From Neocallimastix lanati (nom. inval.) (lineage: Eukaryota; Neocallimastigomycota; Neocallimastigomycetes; Neocallimastigales; Neocallimastigaceae), in assembly GCA_016946835.1 (NCBI GenBank), contig JACVTC010000202.1:135001-199000 (forward strand): a DNA stretch of 64,000 bases. Reading direction: 5' to 3'. The position numbers and the translations under genes were made by a program. Shown here in pieces: positions 35,385-48,253 of the stretch. How positions within the stretch are numbered: position 1 is the first letter of the stretch; every line of letters begins with the position of its first letter. The notes under the pieces were generated by a model. The model was not told the origin of the DNA and did no database searches. It worked only from the letters and a program-made list of their open reading frames with translations.

Positions 35385-35612
35385 TAGTTGAAATATAAAT
35401 ATAAAGTACAGATTGAATAAAATAAAATAAATAGTTGAAATATAAATATAAAGTACAGATTGAATAAAATAAAATAAATAGTTGAAATATAAATATAAAG
35501 TACAGATTGAATAAAATAAAATAAATAGTTGAAATATAAATATAAAGTACAGATTGAATAAAATAAAATAAATAGTTGAAATATAAATATAAAGTACAGA
35601 TTGAATAAAATA
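35385..35612. repeat. 47-bp tandem repeat, about 4.9 copies
   Basis: Units begin TAGTTGAAATATAAATATAA at 35385, 35432, 35479, 35526 and 35573. The last is incomplete. The copies appear identical. The array lies upstream of the MULE-like transposase, beside the inverted-repeat element. Confidence 0.95.
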
Positions 35613-35635
35613 AGTTATAATAAAATAATATAAAA

Positions 35636-35876
35636 TAAATATCTATTTTTATTTTTTATTAAAGAATATTAAAGAACAATGTTTTAGAATGAAAATTTTT
35701 TACATTTTTTTTATATTCAAGTAATGATGCAATTTAATATTATTGATTGTTAATAATCTCATTAAATATAAATGTTTTTTTTTTGCTTTCTAACATATAT
35801 AATTAAATAAAACATTTTATTTTTATAAATAAAATGTCTTTAATATTCTTTAATAAAAAATAATAATAAATATTTA
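35636..35876. mobile_element. MITE-like element with 40-bp terminal inverted repeats
   Basis: 35636-35675 and 35837-35876 are reverse complements at 38 of 40 positions, including an uninterrupted core ATTTTTTATTAAAGAATATT continuing AAAGA. The 161-bp interior has no ORF. No clear target duplication is visible because flanks are A/T. It could be a non-autonomous DNA transposon or a simple hairpin. Confidence 0.6.
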
Positions 35877-36090
35877 TTTCATTTTATTTTATATACTTGT
35901 ACTTTTATATTATTACATTCAATATTTATTTTTTTTATTATAATTTATTTTATTTTATATACTTTTTACATTTTTTATTTATTTATTTATTTGAAAAACT
36001 AATTTTTCAAAATTAATATTAAGAATAATATTGGAAATTAATATAATAATTTTGATTATATAATTAAAAATTATTTATAAAAATATAGAA

Positions 36091-37379
36091 ATGGAAGAAA
36101 ATCTAATTATTGATGTAAGTGAGTCAAACAAGGGAAAAGAGCAAATTATTATTAATAAAAAATATAAATTTAATTTTTCATATATAAGAAAAGATAATTC
36201 CAAAGTTTATAAATGTACCGAATATAAAAAACATAAAATTAAAGATGGAATTGAAAAAAGTTCATTTCCTTATGGTATAAAAATAAAACCCTTATATAAT
36301 AAAATTTCTAAAGAAATGGGACTTATATGTCCAGAATATAATTCAATTAAATCCCAAATATCAAGAAATTTAAATAAAAAACCACTATCCAATGTAACAA
36401 CATTTGCTGAGATTCCTAGTGAATCTGAGTATTATAAAACAAAGCGAGGTGAAAATTTTATGATATTCAAAAATTCTAATTTAATAATTTTTCAATCCCC
36501 TTTTCAAGCGAAATTATTTAGGGAATATAATAATGATATATTTATAGAGTGGTAAATTTTTTATTGTCCTTAAATTTAGTTATCAAATATTTATTACAAA
36601 AACTTATGTTAAAGAATTAGATAGTTTTTACACTACTTTTTTTGCAATATTAAAAAATAAAGAACAAGAAACATATAAAATATTATTTGAAAAATTAAAA
36701 AAAAATGCTAATATATGTAACAATAATACTATAATTGAACCAAAAAATTTGCATTGTGATTTTGAAAAGGGCATATCTAAAGCAGCAAAAACAATATTTC
36801 CTAATACAAATATTAAATATTGCATTTGGCATTATAAAAAATCACTAGAAATTAAAAAAAATAAATTATGCTATAATGAAGTAAAAAATGATAATAGTAT
36901 ATTTATTTATTATAAAGCTATTTCAAATTTACCATTTATAAATCCTGAATACATATTTGATATTTATGTTATAATTAAAATTAATTCCATTAAAAATAAT
37001 TATTGTCAATTTTTAAAATTTTTAGAATATTTTTATAAAACATATTTAATTGATTATGATATGAAAATTTGGGAATTATTATAATAATATGGAACATATA
37101 ACAAACAATGCATCAGAATCACTCAATAATTATTTAAATAATTTATTTCCAACAAAACCATCTTATTATGAATTAATAGATAAATTAAATGAACTTGAAC
37201 ATTTATCATATTATGATTATCAAAGAAAAATAAGAGGAATTTGGAAAATAAAAAAAAGAGCAATAAATAAAGCTAATGAAATCAGTGTCTTAATTGAACG
37301 TTACAAAAATATTGAAGCCAAGTTAATTGATGCTAAATGTGATAGAAATAATATTATTAATTTGTGGTTTAATTGTTAA
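36091..37379 (+). pseudogene. Broken FLYWCH/MULE-type transposase
   Basis: Three frame segments line up. 36091-36555 starts with an ATG and carries a FLYWCH-like zinc-finger region (FNFSYIRKDNSKVYKCTEYK) and FAEIPSESEYYKTKRGE. From about 36548 to 37084, FIVLKFSYQIFITKTYVKEL leads to HCDFEKGISKAAKTIFPNTN and CIWHYKKSLE, the MULE catalytic-domain pattern. 37075-37379 carries ITNNASESLNNYLNNLFPTK. Frameshifts near 36545 and 37075 separate them. MULE transposases cut and paste DNA with a DDE nuclease. This copy cannot make a full protein. The family resemblance rests on motif reading, without a search. Confidence 0.8.
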
Positions 37380-38239
37380 AATGATTTAAATAATATAATA
37401 TAAATATTACTTTATAATAAATAATTAAGAAATGAGGAATGACCGAACGAAATAATTAATTCTGTCACTCAAAAATTTAATTCAATAAGCTTATTAAATT
37501 TATTCAGTTTAAATAAATATTCAAATACAATTTATAATTAATAATTTTAACATTATAATTATTTTTTTTAATAACATTTAAGTAAAAGTATTATTATTAA
37601 TAACATCTATATTTTTATATAATTTTTTTATTAATAACATATAAATAAAAGAATTATTATTAATAACATTTATATTTTTAATAACATTTAAATAAAAGAA
37701 TTAAAATCATAAAATCTAACCATTATATGATTTATTTAATTATTCACTTAATAATTAATTTTAAAATTGAAATAACAAAATAATACAATAGAATAATATT
37801 ATGTAGCATAATAAAGCTATAGCCACATTTTTATATTTATCACGTGAAAATGGCGTAATGCAACCTCCCCATAATTTTTCATGTTCTATAATATTTATTT
37901 ATTAATAATGATTTTAAATATATAAATACTAAAATTTGGAAAAGGCAATAATTCTTTCAATCATTAAAAACCATATAAATTAAATATATAATAAATATTC
38001 CTCATACTCATATTATTTTGTCATTACATTATTATTATAATTATTTTATAATTATTATTTTTATATAATAAAAAAATTTTATATATAAATTTATAATAAA
38101 AATTTTTATTATCATATTTATTATTTTTTATTGTTATAAATAATATTATTATCATTAATCCTTTTTTTAAAAAAAAATTCAATAATTTTTATAGATAATT
38201 TTCCTTTAGAATTTTTTTTTTTTTTTTAAATTTTTAATT
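37380..38239. other. AT-rich region downstream of the MULE pseudogene
   Basis: No gene. A short GC-richer patch at 37800-37885 includes AAAATGGCGTAATGCAACC. Its reverse complement resembles CAATACGCCATTTA at 35192, in inverted orientation, so the two may be decayed termini of the MULE element. The right end is the 3' flank of the minus-strand gene 38240-39031. Confidence 0.45.
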
Positions 38240-39031
38240 TTATTCATTTTTTTGTTCCTGTCTTCTTCTTTTTATCTTTAATAATTTAAAAAAAAAAAAT
38301 AAAGGAAAAATTAATAATATTGAAAAAGCAAGTGTCATATACAAATTATTCTTAGAAACACCATCTATTTCTTGTGCAGTAATCATGTCATTTCTTTTAA
38401 AATTATTACAATAATTACTGGAACATTTTTTACCATTTTCACATTTATATTGGTCAATAGTTACACATTCAATAACAGGTTCCTTTTTAGTATCATGATA
38501 TATTAAATTGCATTGATAAGTTGGATTAGCAGTATTAGACACACAAATACCATTTTGACAGGTGTCTGAATAACAATTATCATTAGTTTTACAATTATTA
38601 TCATCAATTGAGGTAAGTAGATTGTTTATGTCCTCCACTTGACAAGATGAAACAAATAAATCATTTTTTATTTCAGTAAATCCTTCTCTTAAATCATACG
38701 TTTGTGTTGTTAAATACTTATGATTATTATCACTGAAAAGTATTTCTTCTTTAAGTTCTACTACACAATTTTTATCTTGTCGACATATAAATGATAAGTT
38801 ACAATATCCTGAACCATAAGTATTACTATGAATATCTACATCCATAACATGACAACCTCCACTGTAGTGAGGACACTCTGTATTTGGAGTGCATTTAATA
38901 ACTTGTGCAGAGTTTTTAATAAAGTCTAATGTATAATTTGTATTTAAAAATTTTGTTGTATAACTTAATACTTTATTATAAATAGAAAAGTTTATTAAGA
39001 CAATGAGTAAAATAAAATTAATGTTCTTCAT
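38240..39031 (-). CDS. Cysteine-rich type I membrane protein (263 aa)
   Basis: A single-exon ORF with ATG at 39031. The N-terminus is a signal peptide (MKNINFILLIVLINF, cleavage probably near 23-25). The mature part has 16 cysteines, including a compact CKTNDNCYSDTCQNGIC block (about residue 140) and CENGKKCSSNYC (about 195), both resembling small disulfide-rich extracellular modules. One membrane span lies at about 231-250 (LAFSILLIFPLFFFF), followed by a basic tail (KIKRRR), which predicts the Cys-rich part outside the cell. No catalytic motif is visible and I do not recognise the family. Such proteins are common at the surface of gut fungi and amoebae, but the function here is unknown. Confidence 0.85.
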   Translation of the reverse strand: MKNINFILLIVLINFSIYNKVLSYTTKFLNTNYTLDFIKNSAQVIKCTPNTECPHYSGGCHVMDVDIHSNTYGSGYCNLSFICRQDKNCVVELKEEILFSDNNHKYLTTQTYDLREGFTEIKNDLFVSSCQVEDINNLLTSIDDNNCKTNDNCYSDTCQNGICVSNTANPTYQCNLIYHDTKKEPVIECVTIDQYKCENGKKCSSNYCNNFKRNDMITAQEIDGVSKNNLYMTLAFSILLIFPLFFFFKLLKIKRRRQEQKNE

Positions 39032-40264
39032 TTTGCTATAATGTATAAATTGAATTTTATTTTATTATTCTTTTTTAAAATATTAATATATTTATATTTT
39101 TTTCTGTGTAAATTTTTATAGAATCTTTTTAAGAAAAACTACAATTATTTATTAATTATAAATTAAATTCATTATACTTTTAATAACAATATTTTTTAAA
39201 TAATAATAACTATTAATTTTAATAATGTAATTCAATTTTTATTTTTTATTTATTGTTTATTTTTAAATTAATAAATTATAATGTGTTAATTTTAAATACT
39301 TTATATTAAGAAATAATATGGTTATATTATTTATTTTATTCTTTGTATTATTTTTTTTCCTTATTTTTTTTTTTAAACTTTTATTCAGTATTTATACTTA
39401 ATATAAAATAAATTTTTAGCCTCTTTTTTTGAATAAATTTTATTAAAATAAAATAAAAATTTACAAATTTTATTTGTGAATTAATAATACAAAATTTTAA
39501 AAAATAATATATAAACATAATCATAATAAATTATACTATCTATCTATTTATTTATTTATTTATATTTTTTTATTTATTTATATTTATTTATTTATTTATT
39601 TTTCTTTTTATTTATTTATATGTTTATTTATTTATTATTTATTGATTTATTATTGATATTTATTTATTATTATATAATAAATCAAGATATTAAACTTTAC
39701 TTATTATTAATTTTATTATATTATAATTAATAAATAAATATAATGTAGGACATTAAATAATGTTTTTGCGGCTTAAAGCATGAACTTTCTTATATTAATA
39801 TCACTTTTTATTAATAACATACCAAAAAATTATTTTTACTATAATTATAATTTAATATTCTTTTTTTTTTTTTTTTTTACAATATATACTATATTAATTT
39901 TATAAATTATTAAAGCTTTTAAATCATCAAAAAGTCAAAGTAAAATTCTCATGAAAAAAAATAATTAATTTATTGATTAATAAATTATAATTTGGTTTGG
40001 AAATATATAAAACAGTGTTAATTACTAAAAAATAAAATGCTTTAAATATTTTCTTAATTACTTTTATACTATAAAACAAAAATTGTCTGTTAAAATGTAT
40101 AATAAAAAAAAAATTAAAAAAATAATATTAAATATTTTTATTAATAACTTTTTATATATATATCATTAATTTTATAAATACTATAAAATAAATTTTCTAA
40201 AAATTTTTTTTATATTTTTATTAATAACTTCTATACTATACAACAGAAACTTTATTAAAATATG

Positions 40265-40304
<40 letters not shown>

Positions 40305-40889
40305 TATTAAATATATTCATTAATACCTTTTATATCTATATCATTAATTTTATTAATACTAGAAGATTAAGGTTAAAAAAATTTTTTTTCTAAAACTTTT
40401 ATTTAAATATTTATTTTTAAAGAATATTTTATTTTTAAAGAATATTTTATTTTTAAAGAATATTTTATTTTTAAAGAATATTTTATTTACATATCTAATT
40501 TAAAGATTTTATAAAATATTATAATTTTTTTATATTATAAAAAATATATATATATTATTTATAAAAAAATTAATTTTTTTATTAAGAATATTTAAAGGAT
40601 TTTTTTTATATATATTTGAGATATATATGGCTCTTTATTTTGAAATTTTTTTTATATATTTTAAATAAATTTAAAAAATATTTTATTTTTTTATATTTAT
40701 ATATAATGAAAATTTCAAAAAATATTTTATTTTTTTTTAAATAATACTTTAAATAAATAATATTTTATTAAACTTTCAATTTTAATTTCTTATTATAATT
40801 TTTTTTTTACAGCCACAATTATTACTAACTTTAACCTTTATTTATTTATTCATTTATTAATTACATGAATATTTTTATAAAATGAAATA
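39032..40889. other. AT-rich intergenic region
   Basis: No gene seen. It contains (TTTA)n at 39540-39650, a poly(A) of about 34 at 40268-40301, and four copies of an 18-bp unit (AAAGAATATTTTATTTTT) at about 40419-40490. Its right edge meets the poly(T) that marks the 3' end of a minus-strand LINE. Confidence 0.65.
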
Positions 40890-43152
40890 ATTTTTTTTTT
40901 AGACAGGGAAGAGAATACACTTCCAAAACTTTATTGATTTTATTTAAAAAATACGTGTAGGTGAAAAGTACAATTGAAATTAAAAATAAAAAATTTAAAA
41001 AATAAAAAAATAAAAAAGCTCGAAAATACTATGTATTTCGGCAAGTTGTACTATGCGGGAATTTTTCCTTTCCTAACAAATAAAAAAGAAATAAAACCTA
41101 GAAGTAACATCTTTAAAATAGATAATGTGGTGTCCACTAAACTCTCCCCGGATTCATCATTTATTGAACTACTAGGGCGAGATTCATCCTTCGTAGAAAT
41201 AGATGATGATCCTGTATTATCATTATGCCTTATCAGTACGACGTCGACGCTCTTGGATAAGTTTGGTATTTTGCAATACCTATCAAATAATAGCTCAAAA
41301 GAACTACTTATGATAGGTATTGCACTTGTTAAGAATTCCGCCAAGCCCACAATTTTTGGAACAGGTGACTCAGATGAACCTTTGAAAAGTAGTTCATTTA
41401 ATTGTCTCTGTTCCCCACTATCGAAATGTAGCTCATTTAAAACTAAAGTCCCACCAAGAAGGAACAAGTATATATAATGATTGATATAATCTTCAAAAAT
41501 AGAAATAGAGTCATAGGAAGAAAGAGGATTAAACACTTTAATCTTCCTAAGGAATAAAACATAGAGATCATCGATGAAATTTAAAGAATTCCATCTAAAA
41601 GATGCAAGAGCATCGCATTTAAAAATCCAATGTTCAAAAGATTGTTTATCTCCGCCACAACAGGGGCAAGACTTGGGACAATCTTCTGAAACTCTACCCA
41701 TTCTAATAGTAATAGTAGTATTGTATTTATAACCACAGCGTAAACGTATAATCCACGAAAACCCTAAGTTGAATTGGGGATATTTTAAGCTAAGCATAAT
41801 TATAGCGTTATTGTTTGAGAACTTATTACAATCGTAATTTTGACCTTTAATACCTTGAAATTTGGCAACTGATTTCCAGTAACGTTCTAAAATATCGTCA
41901 TATTTTTCACATTTATATTTTTTGATTTTTTTTTATACAGTATTCTAGATTCTTTAGTCCAGGAATAATAAGGCATTTTGGGAATAGATTTAATAAGATC
42001 CTTTATAATACAGTTTGATTTACACCATTTTGCAAATGATTTAATCTGTAAGGCTGCGCAGACACCAGCAATAGGAGGAATGCTTAGATCTCGAGATAAA
42101 GCATAAGTACTCATAGTAGAATTATGTCTAATATAGTCATTGTTTTCTGAACTTGTTTTACCATTTTTAGAGAAGGAGCCGATACACCAAAATAGACCAG
42201 TATTAATTAATGTTTGAATTCTGGCCGTTCTAGATTTGTTTGAACCAAGTAAAGGAGAATAATAAATTACTTTACTAATAACAAAAGATTGAAGAACTTT
42301 TTTCTTGTATGCAATAGGGATAAGTTTATTTGAGAAGAAACGTATAAATGAAAAAAGGGATTTTCTAACTTTAAAATGCATGTGAGATATAATGTGTTCT
42401 AGTAAGAGATCATCAGAAAAAGGAATACCAAGATAAATATAACTAGAAACTTTAGGAATAGCATTCTTTCCAAAATAGAAGGTTGGGTCACTATAGTTTG
42501 GAGGAGATTTGAAGTTCATTGGTTTTATAACCATAGTAGCACATTTTTCAATACCAAAAGTCATTTCATTTAAATTAGCCCATTTATGAACCCATTTTAA
42601 TTATTTTTCTAAATTTTTTGCACTTGGAGCAATGAGAACAACATCATCAGCAAAGAGTCCACCACAACACTTTTTTCTTCCAATATTAACACCATACTTT
42701 TCACAGTCATTTAATATATCATTGATGAATAAATTGAATAAGATCGGAGATAATGGACAACCTTGACGAACACCTCTTTTAATAGGAAATTCATTTGATA
42801 ACATTGAAGCAAATCGAGCACGTGCTTTAGATGAAGTATATAAATTACATAGAAAATCAAAACATTTACCACGTACCCCATAATGATATAATTTAGTAAG
42901 AATGTTAAAAATAGGAACAGAATCATAAGCTTTTTTAAGATCTAAAATGGCTAAATATGTGAATTTTCCTTGAAATTTTCTTCTTTGGCAAATTTCTCTA
43001 ACGGAAATGAATAAACTAATGCATTCTTCACGGTTGCGAAAACCAAATTGTTCAGGTCTAATGAAATTGTGTGAGATAAAATGAAATAAAAAGTAATATT
43101 CAAGATAAAGTGTATTAATAAATTCAGAAAGTTCACTTGCAACAAACCTCAC
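40890..43152 (-). pseudogene. 5'-truncated LINE-C (RT to 3' end)
   Basis: On the minus strand from about 43150 the frame reads FIRPEQFGFRNREE, LDLKKAYDSVP, RGVRQGCPLSPILF and the RT catalytic FADDVVLIAP, to an in-frame TAA at 42601. It resumes at 42564 (NEMTFGIEKC) to about 41887, shifts frame at an A-rich run, and continues 41797-41051 with YPQFNLGFSWI, CPCC...HWIFKC and KSVDVVLIRH. The 3' end at about 40890 has a short poly(A) (plus-strand T). It is related to, but distinct from, the intact family A element. One stop and one frameshift inactivate it. Confidence 0.85.
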
Positions 43153-43800
43153 CTTCAGATTACTTATTCCGGATTAGAGTTTGAATTAACTATCTGATAG
43201 AAATTATAGTCTTCTCATTCAGAGGTATTGGCCCTACTAGCCTGTCTTACTACATTTTCAGCACTGACGCTCCTGGTTAGTTTGTGCTTATACTTTCGGA
43301 ATAGTAACCCTTGTCGAGTACTAGGCATAATTTCTGTAAAGAGAGCCGCAGATCACACCACGAATGGCGTTTTTGAATAATTATCAGAAATAATTTGGTT
43401 CGTAAACAAAACATCCATTCCTTTTTTTAATTTAAATCTATAATTTCTGCATCTCTTCCACCAAGAAGGAAGTTATATAATATTTACACACTCATTACTT
43501 TGAAAACTACTAATATTAATACAATTTTCACCAATTGATCTACTATATACTACATTATTAGTAACGACACTATTATTTATATTATCTCTAATATCAACGT
43601 TCCTATTTTCTCTATCACTAATACTACTATTATTAACAATATCATTTCTATTGTAATTATTATTAATATTATACTCTTCGATACTACTATTAGAATCAAT
43701 ACTTGATTCTACATTATTCATATCTGTGACAACAGTGTTTACATTACTTTTTGATATTGGACAATATTTAGAATTTAAAAAAAATTTCATAAAGAATTTA
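43153..43800 (-). pseudogene. LINE-B C-terminal fragment
   Basis: The open segment 43790-43473 (Asn/Ser/Val-rich) runs, after a frameshift, into YNFLLGGRDAEIIDLN near 43460. That block is shared with 17960-18020. Further on, GAGCGTCAGTGCTGAAAATG (about 43275) and GTAAGACAGGCTAGTAGGGC match the LINE-B KSVNAE end. The LINE-C fragment begins right where this one ends (about 43150), so the two are joined or nested. Confidence 0.7.
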
Positions 43801-43889
43801 AATATCCTTAAAATATTTCATTCGAAATTCACGGAAGTTATTAATATAAAGAATATTTTTTTAAAAAATAATCTTTAATATTATAAAAA

Positions 43890-44380
43890 ATAATTTTTTT
43901 TTTTTTTTTTTTTAACGGCAGCAAACTTGTTTCATCTTTATTAATTAAATATTTGATAAAATACATGTAATAAAATAATAAAAAAAAAAAAAAGATAAAA
44001 AAAATAAACAAAAAATAAAACACAAAATAAAATAAAATAATGGTATAATATATTCTAGTTTCATTTAATTAATATTTGTAAGACTTCACAAGGGCATTAT
44101 TATACTGAAGTATAATAATTAATTTTGACTTCGCAATGTAAATCATAATTTTAAGATACAAAATTATGATCTTCATTGGTTGCGCTAGCCCTGCTTGCCT
44201 GTCTTACTGTTTCTTCAGCATTGACGCTCTTGGTAGTAGTAGTACGATTCGATTTGAACCTATTGAACAATGACATTGCTGGCCAATAGCAATAGGAATA
44301 ATCGATTGGAGAAGTGCCGCAGTAACCACTAAGAAAGGAGTATCAGAATAAGCACATGATTTCATCTGGCACTTAAATAG
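43890..44380 (-). mobile_element. 5'-truncated LINE-B 3' end
   Basis: On the minus strand this piece reads YSDTPFLVVTAALLQSIIPI, then after a shift KSVNAEETVRQASRASATNE and a stop. The 3' UTR ends AAGTTTGCTGCCGTT, followed by poly(A) (plus-strand T at about 43892-43913). From 44251 down it is almost identical to 14994-15349 on the plus strand, which defines the LINE-B 3' end. Confidence 0.85.
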
Positions 44381-45336
44381 ATCCTTCCATAAAAAAATAA
44401 TTTATTTTTTAAAAAAATATTCTTTATATTAATAAAAATAAATTTTTTATAAAAATAAAAAAAATCTTTAACCTTAATTTGACACTGTTTATTTTTATTT
44501 TTATTTTTATTTTTATTTATATTTTTTATTTGTTTATTTTTGATATTGTAGTTTATTTATTTATTTAAAAGTTTATATCTATATTTTAATGAATATACAT
44601 TTTATTTTTATATTATTATTTTTATTGTGTTTATACAAATATTTATTTCTAATATTGCTCATTATATATATATATATATTTTATTTATTTTATATTTGTT
44701 GGTTATTTTATATTTTTGGTAGTATTATTATCTCTTTTATATTGATTTCTCACCTTTTTATCTTTATTAATACATTTTATAATTTTATATTTATGTGATT
44801 TTTTTTTTTATTTTATATTATATACTTATTTATCTATTTTATTGTAGATTGTTATATATTAATTATATTAATTTTTATATTCATATTAAAATGAATATTA
44901 TAAACAAAAGGAAAATATTAAAACGTAATTTTATTTAATATATTTTATTATTATTTTATAATTTACGTTTCATTTAGTTAATTTTTTTTCTATTTAAGTA
45001 TATTTCTTTAGTAAATTTAATTATAATTAAATTCGTTTTATTACACTAAAAAAAATAAGAGAAGCTTTTATTATATAATTTGAAGGTTTACTCATTAAAA
45101 AAAAAAAAAATAAAATAAAATAAAATAAAACCGACTTCAATATAGGTTTTACAATTAATACTTTACTTCTTTAATTTTTTTTATGGTATTATCTATAAAA
45201 TAATTTTCATAAAAAAAATTAAAACAAAAAAGAAAAAAAAAATTAAGTAAAACTAAAATAAAGTATTATTGTATTTTTTTCTTTTTTTTCTTTTTTTTTT
45301 TTTTTAAAAAAAAAGTTCCTACTAATTAAAATCAGT
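44381..45336. other. AT-rich intergenic region
   Basis: No gene seen. A plus-strand frame at 44589-44798 encodes only Leu/Ile/Phe/Tyr from A/T codons and is taken as chance. The right end is the 3' flank of the MYND gene. Confidence 0.6.
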
Positions 45337-47624
45337 TTAAATTTGGGCTTGCAACTTTTTACAAATATGTTTGTGTTTTGGCCAATGCTTTTCTTGATCT
45401 TCCTTACTACAATATAAGGAAACATTACAAGCTTTACATTTCATTAATTTTCCATTATCTTTACCACAAAAGTCACAAACATGAACACCTTCAAGATCTT
45501 TAATTAATCCTTCTTTCCATAATTCTTCCATCATTAAGATAGTCTTCTTATATAATTGATAATCAATTCTTGATGGGAACCATCTTTCTAAAATACATAA
45601 AGCTTTAAATCCCTTCTTCCATAATTCAACAACAGTATCTAATAATCCAGGATTTTCATCAAGGAATTTCTTCCAAGTATCAGTATTAAGCTTTTTACCT
45701 GTAATAAGCATCATCTTATAGAAGCAAGCATGATACATGTTCTCATCACAAATTGGTGCATTTTCTATATAAATATTTAAAGCATTAATAGTTTCTTCAA
45801 TAACTTTTTGTTTTAAAGTGAAAGTTGGTGAATTGATTGCGTAACCAAATGCAGAACGATAATCAACTGGATTAATTTCTAAACCCTTCTTAAAGCATAT
45901 GATAGCATCTTCTGGACGACCAATAATAGCTAAAACCTATTTTTTTTTTTATATTTTATTTTTAAATAAAACATTATAAAATTGAATTTATTATTTAAAC
46001 GTTTTTTATAAAAGTATATATTATTATAACTTTTATTTTAAAAATATATAAATAAAAACAATAAAACTTAACTAAAATAAAACAAAAAAAAATAATTATT
46101 TTATATTTTTGTTAATATGAATTAGATTGTTAATTATTACTATTTAATTTTTATCATTATTATCATTATCATCAATTATTAATCATGTATTAATATTTAT
46201 TACTATAATAAATATTGTTCTTATTTTTATTCTTCCTTTCTTCTTTTTATTAACTATCATTACCAATCATTATAAATTAATATTTTGATCATTATATTTT
46301 TTTTAACTTAATTCTAAAAAATTTAATTATAATATTTTATTATTGCTTAATTTAACAAGAACATAAATACTTACTTCACCCTTCATATACCAGAAAAGTG
46401 AGTTTTCACCTTCAATAGCAATTACATCATCCCAAGCCTTAACAGCTGAAGTTATAATTCTTTCACCGGTTTGAACACCAATTTTACCTAATAAATTCTT
46501 TGGAATACTAGCTAAAGAATTTAAGTGAGAAAATTCTTCAAATGCAATTAAAATGTGAGCTGCAATTTTTACAGTATGATTAAAGTTTTCGTCTTCAGTT
46601 TTATATAAGTTTTCTCTACGTTCTTTATCGAGAAGAATGGATCTTAAGATTGCACCCTTTGGAGAAGAAAATATACCTCTTTCAATATCAACAATTCTTG
46701 GTTGTAATAAATAACCAGAAGCAAAAGCTAAAACAGCTGGAGCATAACTATCATCAGTAGTTGCAGCCGCTAAAGCAACATTAGCTATTTTATAATTAAA
46801 TATTATTTATTTATTAAATTAAAACCATTAATTTTTTATATGAATAAATTTTTATATGAATAAATTTTTATATGAATAAATTTTTATATGAATAAATTTT
46901 TATATAAATATTATAAAAAGAAAAATTAATTATATAATTTATTTAAAGTTTTTATATATATATAAAATAATAATTATTCTTTCATTATAAAAAAAAAAAA
47001 AGTACAATAAAATTAATTTATATTAAAAGATAAAAAAATAATAATAATTTATACAAGAAATATATTTTAAAATAAAACAAAATAATTAAAAAAAATTTTT
47101 GAAAAATATAATATATATAATAAATAAATAAATAAAGGTAATATATTGTCAAAAGAATAAACATAAAATAATATATAAATACAGCATTATAATATTATAA
47201 ATATTCGTTAAAATTTAATTATTTTCAATATTTATTTATTTTTTTTTTTTTTAAAAATTTATTCACCTTCTTCAAACATTCTACTAGCTTCGGCAAATTG
47301 TTCACCAGTTTTTTGGTCTAAAATATTTTCCGGGTAAATAAGTCTTTGTTTCATTGAATCATTGTAGTTAACTTTAAATGAAGATGTTGAAGCCACTATT
47401 TATTCATTCATTTATATATTTTCAATATATTTAATAAATATATAATAAACATAGAAATTTATCATTAATAAAAGAAAAAATTAAAAAAAATAGTTTTCAA
47501 TATAATAAATATATATATAATTATCTTTTATTTTCAAATAAACTTATTTATAAAAGTATTTATATTTCAAAATAAAAAGATATATATATTATAAATAATA
47601 ATTTAATATATAATTTTACATACT
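45337..47624 (-). CDS. TPR-like protein with C-terminal MYND zinc finger (379 aa, 3 introns)
   Basis: Minus-strand coding segments are 47624 (one base), 47395-47267, 46784-46375 and 45936-45337. All introns are GT-AG and the frame is kept (1140 nt). The start is formed by A at 47624 joined to TG at 47395, giving MASTSSFKVNYNDSMKQ. An in-frame TAA lies just upstream. Residues 40-300 are helical and include a TPR-like repeat (WYMKGEVLAIIGRPEDAIIC followed by FKKGLEINP). The last 50 residues form a MYND finger with C-x2-C (CDFC), CKAC, YCSKEDQ and the final H-x3-C. MYND fingers bind short proline-rich peptides. No SET-domain motif is visible, so it is not a SMYD methyltransferase on this evidence. 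Function unknown. Confidence 0.87.
46836..46908. repeat. 17-bp tandem repeat in MYND-gene intron
   Basis: Four copies of TTTTATATGAATAAATT lie inside the intron 46785-47266. Confidence 0.9.
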
Positions 47625-47937
47625 TTTCGTACTTTATTTATACAGGTACTATAAAATTAAAAAAAAAAAAATATATATCAATAAAGGTATTAATTATTAT
47701 TTTTATTTATATAATTAAAATTTCTTTCTTAAAATATTTTTTATTACTTTTTGCTTAACAAAGCTTTATATATTTATGTAAATAATAAATTTTAATTTAA
47801 ATTTATTTTAAGTATATAAAAAATATAAATAAAAGAAGAAAAACAAAAACAAATAAGGATTAAGGGACTTTTATATAAAAATTGTTTATATTCTAAAAGT
47901 ATATAAATTAAGATTTATAAATATTAATTTATTCTTG

Positions 47938-48150
<213 letters not shown>

Positions 48151-48210
48151 CATTAGTAGTTGTTTTTAGTAGCCAATTAGAAAATTTTTATTATTAATTA
48201 ATTAATTAAT

Positions 48211-48253
<43 letters not shown>

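Larger units (their letters stand above)
34741..36090. other. AT-rich region with tandem repeats and an inverted-repeat element
   Basis: Apart from the (AAAAG)n/(AAAAT)n tract (35310-35384), the 47-bp repeat and the MITE-like element listed separately, no gene is seen. A poly(A) run of about 33 lies at 34850-34880. Near 35192 the sequence CAATACGCCATTTA may be part of a transposon terminus. Confidence 0.55.

Noticed and set aside
35310-35612. CRISPR-like array
   Set aside because: The 47-bp repeats are directly contiguous with no unique spacers, in a eukaryotic context.
45337-47624. SMYD-type SET-MYND methyltransferase
   Set aside because: Only the MYND finger is present, at the C-terminus. 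No SET motifs were found in the other exons.
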